From Posidonia oceanica (lineage: Eukaryota; Streptophyta; Magnoliopsida; Alismatales; Posidoniaceae): DNA of 64,000 bases. This document shows, one piece after another, positions 43,992 to 56,364 of this stretch; positions within the stretch are counted from its first letter, which is position 1; every line of letters starts with the position of its first letter. The notes beneath the pieces were generated by a model. It made no database searches and was not told the origin of the DNA. It was given only the letters and a program-made list of their open reading frames with translations. The position numbers and the translations under genes are program-made. The stretch lies in contig JAZBRS010000044.1 of NCBI GenBank assembly GCA_037176725.1, forward strand, positions 6,634,001 to 6,698,000, given 5' to 3'.

Positions 43992-46102
43992 TTGAACTAG
44001 TAAAGCTTCTCTTTCTGTTCATTCATGTAATATATAGTTGATTGCTTGATGTATCATCTCTGTGACAACCTTCCCATTAAGGCTACCCTTTCTATTGACA
44101 TATGCTGAAAATTGACACACATGGACATGGTAAAGAGAAAATAGAAGATGAACCGGAGATGGTATGGTAGATCATTTTTGGAGATTTTACGTCGTCATGT
44201 CTCTTGTCGGACGATTTGAAAATGGCAAAATTTTGCGCAGTCCGACTGCAGACTTTCCGAACTTTAGGGAATAGTTACGATCAAGGTAAAGTTTGACAAG
44301 CTTTCCATAATTTCATCAACCTCGAATTAAAAATAATTTGTACTACATGACCTTAGTTTGACAAGCTTTCCTTATATTAACTTCATAGAAGTGCTCAGCT
44401 TTCCTTTCACATTGATTTTTCTGAAGTAGCCCTTCTTACAAGAGCCTAAGGACATTGAATTCCATTGCAACGAGAGACTTCGAAATCATCCAATATTTAA
44501 CAATCTAGATTATCCATTTTTGAGAAGATTTTTAGATGAAACCAAAATATCATCTAGCTTACATCAGATTGAGGGCCAGCAAAACAAAAAGAAGACATCA
44601 AGCTCTAGCTTTCTGTCACTTTCTCCAAAATTCATGTAGAAATGTTGATTTGGACAATCTTGATAACTCAAATCCAAAGAACCTAAAGTGTAATATCTTG
44701 AACATTAGCATCCTGTTTGTCAATTAATTTGATTATGTGTCAATAGATCTGTTTTCAAATAATCTAAAAAATCTCACTCACAAGAGATTTTTAGACTTTT
44801 TTTTTAACTTTTAATAATAAACACTTAATATACCGATACCATATTACACCTATAATTTGCAAATACCTATAATTTGCAAATAAACAGATCTATAATTTGG
44901 ATCACCCGACAAGTCATCATAGAGACTAAACTGCATTCCTGACTCAAGTGGTTATCATAGAGGTTCACTTGCACTCTCTACAATTGCCCTGATCAATTCA
45001 TGGATGACAACAACACGAGAGTGTGGACAGATAACATGAGTCTTGAGTCGTGGATTGGATTTGGACATCAAATTTAAAACCAAATGATAATGAATAGAGG
45101 GATCTATTTATATATAAATGTAAATCCAAATTTCATAAAAATTGATGTGGGATTATTCTACAACTCTTTCTCACGTATGACTGCTTTTAAGTCTAACACG
45201 TGTTTCATTTTTTTTAGATACCGATGGATGTGTATAGAATGGACTTGTTTGGACTTCTTTCTGACTCTTGATGTCATATTGAAGTTCCGACATTCAATTT
45301 AAAATCAATTGACAATAAACGAAGGAGTTAGATATGTATATAAACACAAATGAAATCTTCATAAATCATAATAATCAATGTGAGCCTGTTCTAACAATCA
45401 TACCCATATGTATATTTAGCGAGAATAGTACATAATTTGGGTTCAGTTGTCATGTAAGCAGTCTAATCAAACTCACGCAATCCTTTTGGTATATTGCCTT
45501 CTGAAGCAAAAGAAAAGTTGATCCTCCACCCACCTCTGAAGTAAAAACTGTAAACATGTGAGGCAAAAACATTTTGAACTCTTTATCACGTACGTAAATG
45601 CATGCCACTTATGTATTTGTGCATTCCTTTGCTTACCCCACTCTCTCTCTCTCTCTCTCTCTGATTAGCTTGTGATGTGACTTCCATGGCGACAACAAAA
45701 CGTGGCCAATTGCAAGCATGAGGCTACCATTCGAGCCAAAAGCTTTCACAGGCATGGGCAGGGCAGAGTGTAGAGGGTGGTCATCTTCCCTTGCGTGTGT
45801 CATGAATATACACCAAGATGGCCAAGAATGGCAAGGTGGTGTGCTCACGAAGTCACAATCCCTTCTTAGAAATGGCCAGTGATGTAAACATGAACGTGTG
45901 CGCACGTCAATTATCACGTACATGCATGTGCTCACTTGAAAACACCCCTTGCTTTCCACAAAGTCACGGCAATTATTGCACGATCTTGCTTTCTCTTGGT
46001 AGTATCTAACAAGGCATGCAAAGTTATTAGACTTTCTTAGATGTCACTTCGGTCGGAACCCTTTTTTTTTTTTTTTTTTTGAGTATCATAGTTGGTGGAC
46101 AA
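43992..46102. other. Intergenic DNA downstream of MDAR
   Basis: The first ~150 bp are likely 3' UTR. The rest is AT-rich without coding signal. A diverged repeat pair sharing 'aaa(c/t)caa(a/t)tgataat' and 'ataaatgtaaat' segments spans about 45060-45400. A (CT)11 microsatellite lies at 45641-45662. Confidence 0.55.
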
Positions 46103-46484
46103 CACCTCAAAATCAATTGACTTGAAGGTAAATCAAACACATGCATCTCGTAACAATATGTTTGCATTGAGAGAGATGTTTAAGATAATTTGAAGATCAG
46201 AAAAGGAAAAAAAGTTTCGATCAACTTTCTCTTTCTTGGATAGTTGGTAAAGAGAAATTGAATAATTTCGTTGTGAACGATGCTAGCTTTGGTTGATGGT
46301 CACATTTACGGACAAGAGTGCGATTACTTTAATTTTGTAAAACTCAAAAATATACATTAGGTGTTCAAATTCAAAATACAATTTGTAGGTCTTGATCTAC
46401 ATCATTAAATTGTACATACAACATTTTAAGTTATTTAAACACTTCTAACATGTAATTCCAATTATTTACCATTTCAAGTTGAAA

Positions 46485-47241
46485 GGGTACTTTACAATTT
46501 GCTCCATTCAAGTATTCTTCGATTTTACTTTACTACCTTCATGTTTAAAAAGTAATAATGTCATACCCAATTTATAGCCGTCTAGCATTTAAGCCCTTCC
46601 ATTAGTTTAAGTGGGTCATGTGACATCTTTTTTGATTTCATTTGACAAGTTTATCCTTCACTCCAAAATTTTCCTCCTTCCACCTTTGTCCTCCTTTCCT
46701 CCTCTTTTTTCTCAAAATCCTAACCTACTGATCCATTTCACCACCATTGCTCTTCCAATTTGAGCTCCACCAATACCACTAGTAGCTAGTAGGTCATGAA
46801 CGGAGTGTCGTCATCAATCTCATCCAGGCGTCGTCGTCGATGATGTCAATGGGGCATCATTGTCGATGACGTCAACAGAGCGACGTCGTTGATGATGTCA
46901 ATAGAGCTTCGTTGTCGTCGATGATGTCAATGGAGCATCGTCATCGTCGTCAATCTCGTCCAGGCATCGTCCTCGATCGTTGTCGATGATGTCGCTAGAG
47001 ATTCGAGAAGGAATCTGGGAATAGGGTTTGAGATGGACTCGGGAAGGAAGTTGATGGTTTTCATTCATGTTAGGAGCATAACAGTTCTTTTGATGATTTT
47101 TGTAACGTCATCAAGTTAAAATTGGATCATAACGGGGAAATGTAGTAATTACATAGGTTGGGGGTGACATTATTAGTTTTTAAACGTGAAGATTAAAGTG
47201 AAATAGAGACATACTTGAAAAGGGTAAATTGTAAATTACCC
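46485..47241. mobile_element. TIR element (MULE-like), copy 1
   Basis: Termini of about 90 bp are inverted: left GGGTACTTTACAATTT...ttcaagta, right ...GTAAATTACCC. The interior has no transposase and includes a degenerate repeat of 'gatgatgtcaatgg' with 'tcgtcgtcg' (about 46815-46995). No target duplication was recognised; class assignment is by TIR length and look. Confidence 0.6.
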
Positions 47242-47331
47242 AATTCCAAGGCAACTGAATTTTTTGTCTAGTTACTTTGCGATACACTCAAATTTGAAAA
47301 TTTTGAAATTGTCTTCGTAAAGTAAACCCTT

Positions 47332-47777
47332 CCCTCTTTGGATGTAGAATAAGAAAAGTAGGAATAAGTAGAAAGTAGTATTGGTATTCTAATAGTATTG
47401 CTATTCTGTTTGGAAATGATTTTCTTTTAAAGGTAAATAAGTGTGTATAAGGAGATATTCTGGTTTGGATGAAAAGTGGAATAAGTATCAGAATAAGTGT
47501 TGGAATAAGTGAAAAATATGTAGATTAAAATATGTATACATCATATTATATATATATTAATTTTTAAATAAAAAATAAACACACTATATACATACATTTA
47601 TCAGAATAACTTAGCAGAATAACTTTATTCCACCTTTCCCACGGACTAGCTATTTTAGAATAAGTAAATCAGAATAAGAATTATTATTCCGCTTTTATTC
47701 CACTTTTTAACTTGCCAAATGGAATTGTAATTCCAATTCTGATTTTATTCCATCCTTTATTCCAGTACTAAAGAGGG
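47332..47777. mobile_element. MITE inserted in duplication copy 1 only
   Basis: The ends are CCCTCTTTGG... and ...CTAAAGAGGG around a 446-bp AT-rich interior rich in 'gaataag' and its complement. The homologous site in copy 2 (about 50240-50248, 'aaacccttagaacac') is uninterrupted. Confidence 0.8.
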
Positions 47778-48445
47778 ACATAGAACACTATAATCATAAT
47801 AAATATTTCGATATTTTGTTTTTTACCGGTATTTAAATTAAATCCCATTATTGTAAAATATAAGGATATAACTTCGAGTGCTTTAGAGCATATCAGTGTT
47901 GAGTTTATTGCGTGATCAACATTGAAGAAGATAGAATGCAAGTAGAGATGGATCATGATCTTGATATAGAGCAATAGACTCCCTGGAGACATGAATAAAT
48001 TAGGAAATTGTACATTACCCTTCTTTTATGTGGGACACTCTCATCTGTTAGCATACAAGGTTCTCTCATTTACATATATGTGTGTGTTCTCTCACTCACC
48101 TGTAAACGGCGATCATGGTTCCAATAAAAACAAACTCCAAACTCTACTGTAACAATTTCATAATATATAATAACTCTCAGCAAGAAGGTGCCTTCCTTCC
48201 AGGATTTTCAAGTAGGAGAAGTTGCATCAGTTACGGGCCACATAATATCACGACATTAACAATAGTAATTCGGAAAACACATAATTATATGTCTGCAACA
48301 CAAAAGAACTCAAAGGCATCAGAACAATAGTACAATCAGATAAACTGCAAGGATAGACTTACCTGTAAATAAGTTCCTTGACCTAGAGAGGCTAGTTACC
48401 TTTCCTTATAAGTCATGTGTATCTATAGTGGAAGCTATTATTAAG

Positions 48446-48915
48446 TTTTTTTTTTTACAAACGGTAAATATATCTATTAAACGTATACTTGACTATACAT
48501 AACACCACCAAGTAAATAAGATTAATAAGGTTCGAAGTACAGATATTCCACCCTAGACTGAAGGAGGATACCAAAAAGTTCACCAAAAATAATTCCAGAG
48601 AACTAGTCCATTCTCATTATAACAAAGCAAAATCTATAGCGATAAAGAAGCAAAATCTTTGGCCATGGAGAGAGTAGCCGCAGTCGTCCAAAGGATTTCT
48701 TCAGGTGCCGAGTTCATTTGAAGGAGGAGCAACCGAATCTATGTTGAGCTCAGTTGGGTTGGAGGGTACTTTGGCTGCAACCGGGATATCAGAGGAAGGG
48801 GCCATAGGCATGAAGATAGCCTACACTGCATGGGCATGGTCCCAGTCTTGCTGTATTTGTTGGATGGCTTGGGAGATAGAAGAGGTAGCTGACCCTTGGC
48901 CTGTGAAAATATTTT
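48446..48915 (-). mobile_element. 5'-truncated LINE tail, reverse orientation
   Basis: The run of 11 T at 48446-48456 is the poly(A) tail of a minus-strand element. Upstream on that strand lie sequences resembling the 3' end of the LINE at 51758-52386 ('caaga(c/t)tggga', an Ala/Pro-rich segment, and a 'gtatagtcaagt' phrase before the tail). The 5' limit is approximate. The apparent plus-strand frame at 48705-48926 is its antisense. Confidence 0.6.
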
Positions 48916-49063
48916 CTGTCCAATAAGATGTAAGATGCAATATTTGATATAAAATTGAGGATAAATTGCTACTATACTGTCAAAATATAATAGAATTTCT
49001 ATTGAATCATATACTCTAAAGAATTGCATGCACAAGAGTTTTGTCCGACTGCTAAAAAAGAGG

Positions 49064-51028
49064 TACCTCAAGAGCAGTTGACTTGAAGGTAAATCAAACA
49101 CATGCATCTTATAACAATGTGTTTGTGTAGAGAGATATTTGAGAAAATTTGAAGAGAAAAGAAAAAAAAGTTTCTATCAACTTTCTCTTTCATGGATAGT
49201 TGGTAAAGAGAAATTGAATAATTTCAATGTGAACAATACTAGCTTTGGTTGATGGTAACATTTAAGGACAAGAGTGAGATTATTTTAATTCTGTAAAACT
49301 CAAAAACATGCATTAAGTGTTCAAATTCAAAACACAATTTGTAGATCTTGATTTACATCATTAAATTGTACATACAAAATTTCAAGTTATTTAAACATTT
49401 CTAACATGTAGTTCCAATTATTTACAAGTTCAAATGGAAAGTTGAAAGGATAATTTACAATTTGCCCCATTCAAGTATTCTTCTATTTCACTTTACTACC
49501 TACATGTTAAAAAAGTAACAATGTCATACCCAATCTATAGCCGTCTAGCATTTAAGCCCTTCCATTAGTTTAAGTGGGTCATGTCATGTGACATCTTTTT
49601 TGATTTGATTTGACAAGTTTATCCTTCACTCCAAAATTTTCCTCCTTCCACTTTTGTCCTCCTCCTACCTCCTCTTCTTTTTCAAAATCCTAACCTACTA
49701 ATCAATTCCACCACCATTGCTCTTCCAACATGAGCTCCACCAACACCATTGGTAGGTCACAAGCGAAGCGTCGTCATCAATCTCGTTCAAGTGTCGTTGT
49801 CGGTGATGTCAATGGAGCATCATTGTTGATGATGTCAATAGAGTGTCGTCATCAGCAATCCCGTCTAGACGTCATTGTCGATCATAGTCGATGATGTCGC
49901 CAGAGATTCGAGAAAGAATTTGGAAATAGGGTTTGAGATGAAGTTGGGAAGGAGGTTGATGGCTTTCATTCATGGGCATAACAATCCTTTTGATGATTTT
50001 TTTTAACGGCAAAGTCAAAATTGGATGGGGAAATGTAGTAATTACATAGGTTGAGGATGGCATTGTTATTCTTTAAACATGAAGATTGTAAAGTGAAATC
50101 GAAACATACTTGAAAATGACAAACTATAAACTACCTCATTCCAATACATCTAGTGATTCCAATGCAGCAGAATTTTTTGTCTAGTTATTCTGTGATACAC
50201 TCAAATTTGAAAATTTTGAAATTGCCTTCATAAAGTAAACCCTTAGAACACTATAATCATAATAAAAAAAATTCGTGAAATTTCAATTTTTTGTTTTTTT
50301 TTCCAGTATTGAAAGAAGGTGATCTCATTCAATCCTAAATGAGGCCATGTGAACCTAAAGCTGGTCACAATTTCAAGTAGTTGTTTATACTATTTATGTT
50401 TGTACAAATTTCCTTGTATGTAAAAGAGATCAACCTTTTTTGGTTTTTAATTTTCTTAGCTCAGTTTCTACTAAATTTGTATTCGTTGTGGTTGCAGGTT
50501 TTAGTCTGCGATCACTTGATTTAGTGATGGAGTCTTTTTGTGATTGAACAAGAAATTAGGAATTCGAACGGACATCAAATAAAAGGAAAAACAAAAAAAA
50601 GATCAGATGTCTGCAACACAGAAGAACTCAAATGAAGGTGAATTGAAGAAGATAGAATGTACACAGTAGAGATGGATCATGATCTTGGTCTAGAGTAATA
50701 GACTCGCTGGAGACTTGAATAAATTAGGAAAACAATAACTCTCAGCGTAATATATAATAACTCTCAGCATGAAGGTGCCTTCCTACGAGAATGTTCAAGT
50801 AGGAGAAGTTGCATTAGCTATGAGCCACATAATAACACGACATTAACAGTAGTAATTCGGAAAACACATAATTATACGTCTGCAACACAGAAGAACTCAA
50901 AGACATCAGAACAAGAGTACAATCAGATGAACTGCAAGGATAGACTTACCTGTAAACAAGTTCCTTGACAGAGAGAGGCCACCTTTCCTTATATGTCATG
51001 TGTATCCATGGTGGAAGCTATTATTAAG
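49064..51028. repeat. Segmental duplication, copy 2
   Basis: It is homologous to 46103-48445. The offset is about 2961 bp at the left end and 2583 bp at the right, so the copies differ by several indels, including the MITE in copy 1 and extra sequence around 50340-50640 in copy 2. Confidence 0.88.
49448..50136. mobile_element. TIR element (MULE-like), copy 2
   Basis: This is the same element as 46485-47241, carried by the duplication. Left end GGATAATTTACAATTT; right end is the more diverged inverse near 'ctataaactacctc'. Confidence 0.58.
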
Positions 51029-51136
51029 TGACAGTGTTCTATTCACAACTGTCTAAACGAGAAAAGCCTATTGTAGAAGTCTATTAAGTGGGAGTGTTCT
51101 ATTCACAACTGTCCAAGAGAAAAGCCTATTCACTAA

Positions 51137-51326
51137 GGTTGTGTTTGATATTTGTCAGATTTTGATTTCGACAGATTTCTAACAGGAATCAATGGCTGCT
51201 TCTCATAGCATCCATTTCAATGAGTTCTTTTTTATTTATTTTTACATTAAAAAGAAGAAATAAAAACCTTTGTTTTTTACATTGGAATCAGAAAAATCAG
51301 AATCCTACTTATTATTAAACACAACC
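51137..51326. mobile_element. Small MITE, ~190 bp
   Basis: GGTTGTGTTTGATATTTGTC at the left is mirrored by '...attattaaacacaacc' at the right, with 'cagattttgattt' / 'aaaatcagaatcc' just inside. A possible TAA precedes it. No second target copy was found. Confidence 0.6.
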
Positions 51327-51746
51327 GAATATCATGTGTCCATGCATGTAGTGAGCCCATTTAGGAAACAATATGACATTCGTATGTCTTAAACCAACGG
51401 TGCATCCTTGATGATAAATCGGTCGAACAATACAATGGACAACTGAGAAGAATTGATCCGATAGAAAAAGTCATCCAAGAGTACGAACTTTGTAAGACCA
51501 TACACATCAAAAAGAGAAGATAAGATTTATGCGGTTCAGTAAGATTGAGTACGTATGTGAAAAGAATAAAATTTCCATGTTAAGATTCGTGTCGTTTTAC
51601 ACATGTATAAGTAATCAAACGAAAACGAAAAACGAGAAAGAAAGAATACAGTGAGAAAAATACAATTCACAAACACAAGAGTTGAAGTTCAATCTGAGTG
51701 ACCTGCAATCCTCGGGGCAAATGTAGAATACTCAAATTGAAAAAAA

Positions 51747-51757
51747 CCCCATAGAAA
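51747..51757. repeat. LINE target-site duplication, left (CCCCATAGAAA)
   Basis: This is identical to 52387-52397, which follows the poly(A) tail. Confidence 0.88.
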
Positions 51758-52386
51758 CCTTGTTTTCTTGGATTAAATTCAATTTGAGTAAGTGTTATTG
51801 GAATATGTTAGTCCTGACTATCTTTTGGTGTTTATGGCTAAATCGGAATTCAATAATTTTTAGAAACCATTGTAGAAGTTCTCTTTCGTTGATTTTTCAG
51901 ATAATCTCTTTATTAACTTCGTGGGTAGATTTCCTTCTCACAAGACAAGAATCTGAGGTCTTTTCTCATGCAATCTATCATATATAGCAAGATTGGGATC
52001 AAACTGTTCATGAGATTGCCTCCTCCATTAGCATAGTGAGCATTCCCACCCCAGTACCCGAGGCCTCCGCTCAGGTTGCTGAAATTACATCTGATCCTCT
52101 GGCTCCGGCGGCTACTAGCTCCGGCAATTAACTTATTGCTAGGGTTTTATTTTTTTGGCTTTAAATTATGACTTTCGTTTCTCTTGGCTCAGGTTGAGCC
52201 ATTCGTTTGTAATACTTTAAACTTTAGATTTTATTTTGCTAGCTATGCTTTTATTTCATTTGGAGTTACCTGGGACATCTTTGTAATATTAAACTTAAAC
52301 TTGTTATCCTTTTTGCTGGTTTAGTAGTGGTACTTATAGTCAAGTTCACTTATAATATATTTGCCTACCGTTTGCAAAAAAAAAAT
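51758..52386 (+). mobile_element. 5'-truncated LINE with poly(A) tail and target duplication
   Basis: The insertion is 629 bp. It opens with the C-terminal part of an L1-type ORF2 (frame from about 51760, with 'FWCLWLNRNSIIF', comparable to the 3' end of the LINE at 32300), then about 400 bp of 3' UTR and a 10-A run at 52376-52385. The 11-bp CCCCATAGAAA flanks it on both sides, the signature of target-primed reverse transcription. It encodes no functional protein. Confidence 0.88.
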
Positions 52387-52397
52387 CCCCATAGAAA
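52387..52397. repeat. LINE target-site duplication, right
   Basis: CCCCATAGAAA immediately follows the poly(A) tail and a single T. Confidence 0.88.
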
Positions 52398-52482
52398 GAA
52401 AGTTACCATTATCATTCTCTCTATCTCAGAAATTAAGGGGTAAAAGAAGAACAGTTTGTCCTAACCTTAACATAGGAACACA

Positions 52483-52558
52483 TCTCTCTCTCTCTCTCTA
52501 TATATATATATAGAGAGAGAGAGAAAGAGAAAGAGATAGAGATAGAGATAGTGATAGA
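52483..52558. repeat. Palindromic compound microsatellite (TC)n(TA)n(GA)n
   Basis: A run of TC dinucleotides passes into TA and then AG/GA repeats, so the two outer parts are complementary and can fold on themselves. Confidence 0.93.
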
Positions 52559-53024
52559 GTAATGACAGATAGGGTCTTGCCCTATTTAGCAAAAATATGA
52601 TCCAAATCTCAATCGTCCATTACGTTACACATATACAAAACACATCTCATCTATTTATTTTTGAAATGACAGTTATTGGAAACAAATGAAAAAAATATAA
52701 ATTTCGTTAAATGCGGCATTTAAGGAATGTGTAGACGTGCTTTAAATTTTGTCAATTAATTCAAATATATAATTTCATCAATTACGATACAAGAAAATCT
52801 CCTCTCTCTTTCTTTCCCTTTCACTTGTTCTTACCCATTCCTTCTTCAACTTCGGCACCTGTCTTCCTATTGTGAATCGAACTCCATCTTCGTCGGTGCC
52901 TGCATCTTCCGTTTTCCAAATCTACGATCAACGACGCATTCCGAGCAATGTATATCGACATTACAGTAAGATCATTTTAACAAATAATCGCTTCATTCAA
53001 AATAGGAAATAGAAAATTCGAAGC
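52559..53024. other. AT-rich DNA upstream of the mobile-domain-type pseudogene
   Basis: No coding signal is seen except a possible short upstream exon around 52930-52965, which I could not support. A pyrimidine-rich block lies at about 52795-52880. Confidence 0.4.
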
Positions 53025-53526
53025 ATGGACAAAACGGGATCCAAAATGTCTCTAACTCCTACTCATCGGAGAAGAGGGATGCATGATGAAAGTGGGAATG
53101 TTGCTGATAATGTGGAAGGTAAACCTGTTAAATGTATTTTCTATGGATTTCCTATTATACAAAAGCCTAAAAAAACAGTAAACTTGTTAAATGTAATATA
53201 TTTTTTGAATATGATTAAGAAAAGCAATTTATGCAATTATATTTAACCTCAAGGAATAACGTTTTTTTATCTTTACCTAAAAAAAATAAGTTCCATGTGT
53301 AAATAAACCGTAAAGAATACATCTACAAGTTGTACAAGAATAGTATTAAAACTGTAACAACTAAAAAAATGTAGATTTTGTATAGAACAGATTCAGCAAT
53401 TTACAAGGATAGTATTAAAACCGTAATAGTTAAAAAATGTAGATTCCGTATATTTACTGAAAATAATGACTAACAAGTTGATGATTCTTATCTTAACCTT
53501 AGACTCAATTGTCAATTCAACTCTTA

Positions 53527-53821
53527 GGATCCGTTTGGTTTAGATTTTAGGAGAGGAGATAGTGAAATAATCAAGATAACGTGCAATAGCTAAATCAAAC
53601 AGGTTATAACATGACTGATTTTGCACGTTAGCGGAGACAAAACTGATTATGTTTTATACTTTGTTTGAGAATCCAACATTAGATAGATTATGAAAGAATC
53701 TATCTTTTACACCAAACAGATTTTATACCTATAATCTTATAACTATTCCACCTCAACTTACGTGCACATTATCTTGATTATTCCACTATCTACTCTTCCA
53801 AAATCTCAACCAAACGGGTCC
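53527..53821. mobile_element. Tourist-like MITE, copy 1
   Basis: A 295-bp element with TIRs GGATCCGTTTGGTTTAGATT / ...CAACCAAACGGGTCC and a TTA duplication on both sides (53524-53526, 53822-53824), as expected for PIF/Harbinger-dependent Tourist MITEs. A long inner stem (agtg(a)aataatcaagataa / ttatcttgattattccact) extends the TIR. Confidence 0.9.
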
Positions 53822-54004
53822 TTAGTCTTTGATTGACACAAGAATCTGGAGAAAAACCAAAAAATGTGGAAGGTAAACATTTCTTTGGTAGTAAATCTCA
53901 TTCATTAATATTTATTAATAATTAATGAAAAAAAAAGAAATACTGAAATAATATTATATACAGTATTATCTTAACCTTAGACTCAATTGTCAATTCAACT
54001 CTTA

Positions 54005-54299
54005 GGATCCGTTTGGTTTAGATTTTAGGAGAGGAGATAGTGAAATAATCAAGATAACGTGCAATAGCTAAATCAAACAGGTTATAACATGACTGATTTT
54101 GCACGTTAGCGGAGACAAAACTGATTATGTTTTATACTTTGTTTGAGAATCCAACATTAGATAGATTATGAAAGAATCTATCTTTTACACCAAACAGATT
54201 TTATACCTATAATCTTATAACTATTCCACCTCAACTTACGTGCGCATTATCTTGATTATTCCACTATCTACTCTTCCAAAATCTCAACCAAACGGGTCC
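54005..54299. mobile_element. Tourist-like MITE, copy 2
   Basis: This is the same element and TTA flanks as 53527-53821. It was copied with the 478-bp block and is not an independent insertion. Confidence 0.9.
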
Positions 54300-56364
54300 T
54301 TAGTCTTTGATTGACACAAGAATCTGGAGAAAAACCAAAAAATGTGGAAGGTAAACATTTCTTTGGTAGTAAATCTCATTCATTAATATTTATTAATAAT
54401 TAATGAAAAAAAAAGAAATACTGAAATAATATTATATACAGTAGGCCCAAGAAAATCTCAAACAAGGTCATCTTTACAGTTGAAGAAATTGGTGTCGAAG
54501 AGGCCTTCATATTCACATCAAGAGGGGAAGGGTAAAGAAGTAACCGGTATGTACTTCATAATGACAACTTGGTTGGAATAATTTATTTGCAATTACTGAA
54601 TAAATACAACATGATGCAAAATGTAACAAATAGTTTTAAGCAGTACAATAAAATGATGTAATTTACTATAATGTTACAAATATTGATATTCGTTTACAGC
54701 AAATATTTTTTTCCCCAATATCTTACACATATTAGCATCCGATTCAATAATTACTAAGACAAGCATCCAGAGAGGAAGGAAGAGCAAGGACCTAGGAGTG
54801 CCAGATGGCAAGAGCAAATTTCAAATAAAAATATGAACATTAATATCTTAATTAGGTTCTTTATTGATATGTATGCCATGTTGTTGTAAAAACAGTTCAT
54901 AAATATATTTTATGTACAATGCTAGATATTTATAGCATAAAAATTAATGTTACAAACATTATTTAATTGCACAATTATGAAATTCTATAATTGCAGCACA
55001 CTCCTGGGTTTAACATATATGTTTCCCAAAGTGGTATAGAGATGCAGTCCGAAGATTGAACCTGAATTAACATGTGGACTCAATATTGAGGACACCGTTT
55101 GGTCATTTCCTGAATTTACCATATATGTATGTAGACAACCGGTTACTTGATGATCTATGCTTGACTTATTTGGGAAATGAATCATTTAGAATAGGTGGTG
55201 TGGCAATTAGGCTGACCACAGAGAACATTGCACAGATATTGAGTGTACCAAATGGTCTAATTGAGATAAAGTTAAAGAATGACAAGATAGAAGAGGGAAA
55301 CATTTTTAAGCGGAGGCTATTTGGAAATGACAAAATAACAATTAAAAGGGATGACATTGTGTCAAAAATGAAAAATCTTGTTGAAGACACAAACAACAAT
55401 AACAATGATGATATAGTGAAGCTTTGGATTTTGTTGTTACTTACCACATTGTTACTACCACAGTCTAGTTATACATTGAACTCAAACTTAATTGGATACA
55501 TTGAAAACGGAGGGGCTCTAGAAAATTACAACTGGACCGAAACAGTCTTGAATTTTTATTTTGCAAATATGAATAAACATTATGAAGTTGTAAGAAGAAG
55601 AAAGCAAGGAGAGAAAGCATCCAGTTATCTAACTGGATGTACAATAGCCTTATGTGTAAGTCTCATTTAACTCTAAACTTTTACATAAATTTCAATATAA
55701 CATGCTGTTGTATTAACTTTATATTTCATTTACTGAATTTTTTGATAGGTTGGAGGGTGGGAAATCACTAGTATGTGCATTTCCAACCAACTATTTGAAA
55801 GGCCACTAATAAAAAGATGGATGCAATACAAAAAGCGTCATGTACATAAACTAACCTAAGTAAGTTTGCCATATTAGTTTTAGAGCATTCAATAAGTTTA
55901 CTGAATTTCATCTAACAATTTAGCAAATAAATTTAGTAAATACATGTGACTTCCACTGCGATCATTAACACTATATACATGTATGAACTTGTTAACAGTT
56001 TCATATAATATTTGTTGTAGGTGACGATTTTGATTGGAGGGTCACTTATTACTGATGTTAACAGTAGTCCTATAAAGGACTACGACATTGGAGGAAGTTC
56101 AACATCGTTCTCAGTAAATGCTGAAATTTTTGATGAGATGAAGAATAAAATTGATGACCTAGAAATGAAAAAGAAACTAACTGAAAAGGACATTAGGGAG
56201 AAGGAGCAATTACTCCAAAAATTGAATGAGAAATCGAAAGAAACAAATAAAGAAAAAAATGATTTGATTTTGGAGAATGATAAGCTTGTACAGAGGAACA
56301 AGCAACTAGAGAGACAAGTTGAAATTTTGAAGAATTATGCAGAAAAGAATTCCATACCAATTGG

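Larger units (their letters stand above)
46103..48445. repeat. Segmental duplication, copy 1
   Basis: It pairs with 49064-51028. Shared ordered blocks include 'ttgacttgaaggtaaatcaa', the TIR element, 'cactataatcataataaa', 'tagagatggatcatgatctt', 'gtaggagaagttgcat' and 'ggaagctattattaag'. Copy 1 carries a 446-bp MITE that copy 2 lacks. Confidence 0.88.
53488..54443. repeat. 478-bp tandem duplication, nearly identical
   Basis: Copy 1 is 53488-53965 and copy 2 is 53966-54443. The only clear difference I saw is gtgcaca versus gtgcgca (about 53764 / 54242). It lies in the first intron of the broken gene. Confidence 0.95.
53025..56363 (+). pseudogene. Plant-mobile-domain/DUF1985-like gene with coiled coil, broken
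   Basis: Exon-like blocks with matching phases: 53025-53118 (MDKTGSKMSLTPTHRRRG), 54445-54546 (basic, GPRKSQTRSS), possibly from about 54735, then about 55022-55655, 55749-55859 and 56021-56363. The fourth has the pattern 'LRTPFGHFLNLP', 'LLDDLCLTYL', 'FRIGGVAIRLTTENIAQIL' and later 'LWILLLLTTLLLPQSS' with 'YNW', resembling N-terminal regions of plant Ulp1-associated (DUF1985 / mobile-domain) proteins, many carried by MULEs. The last block is a charged coiled coil ('EKDIREKEQLLQKLNEKS'). In-frame TAA codons occur at 55068 and 55857. No Ulp1 protease domain is present before the LTR begins. Function is unknown and family assignment is tentative. Confidence 0.5.

Noticed and set aside
48705..48926. 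73-residue plus-strand frame
   Set aside because: It is antisense to a LINE 3' tail.
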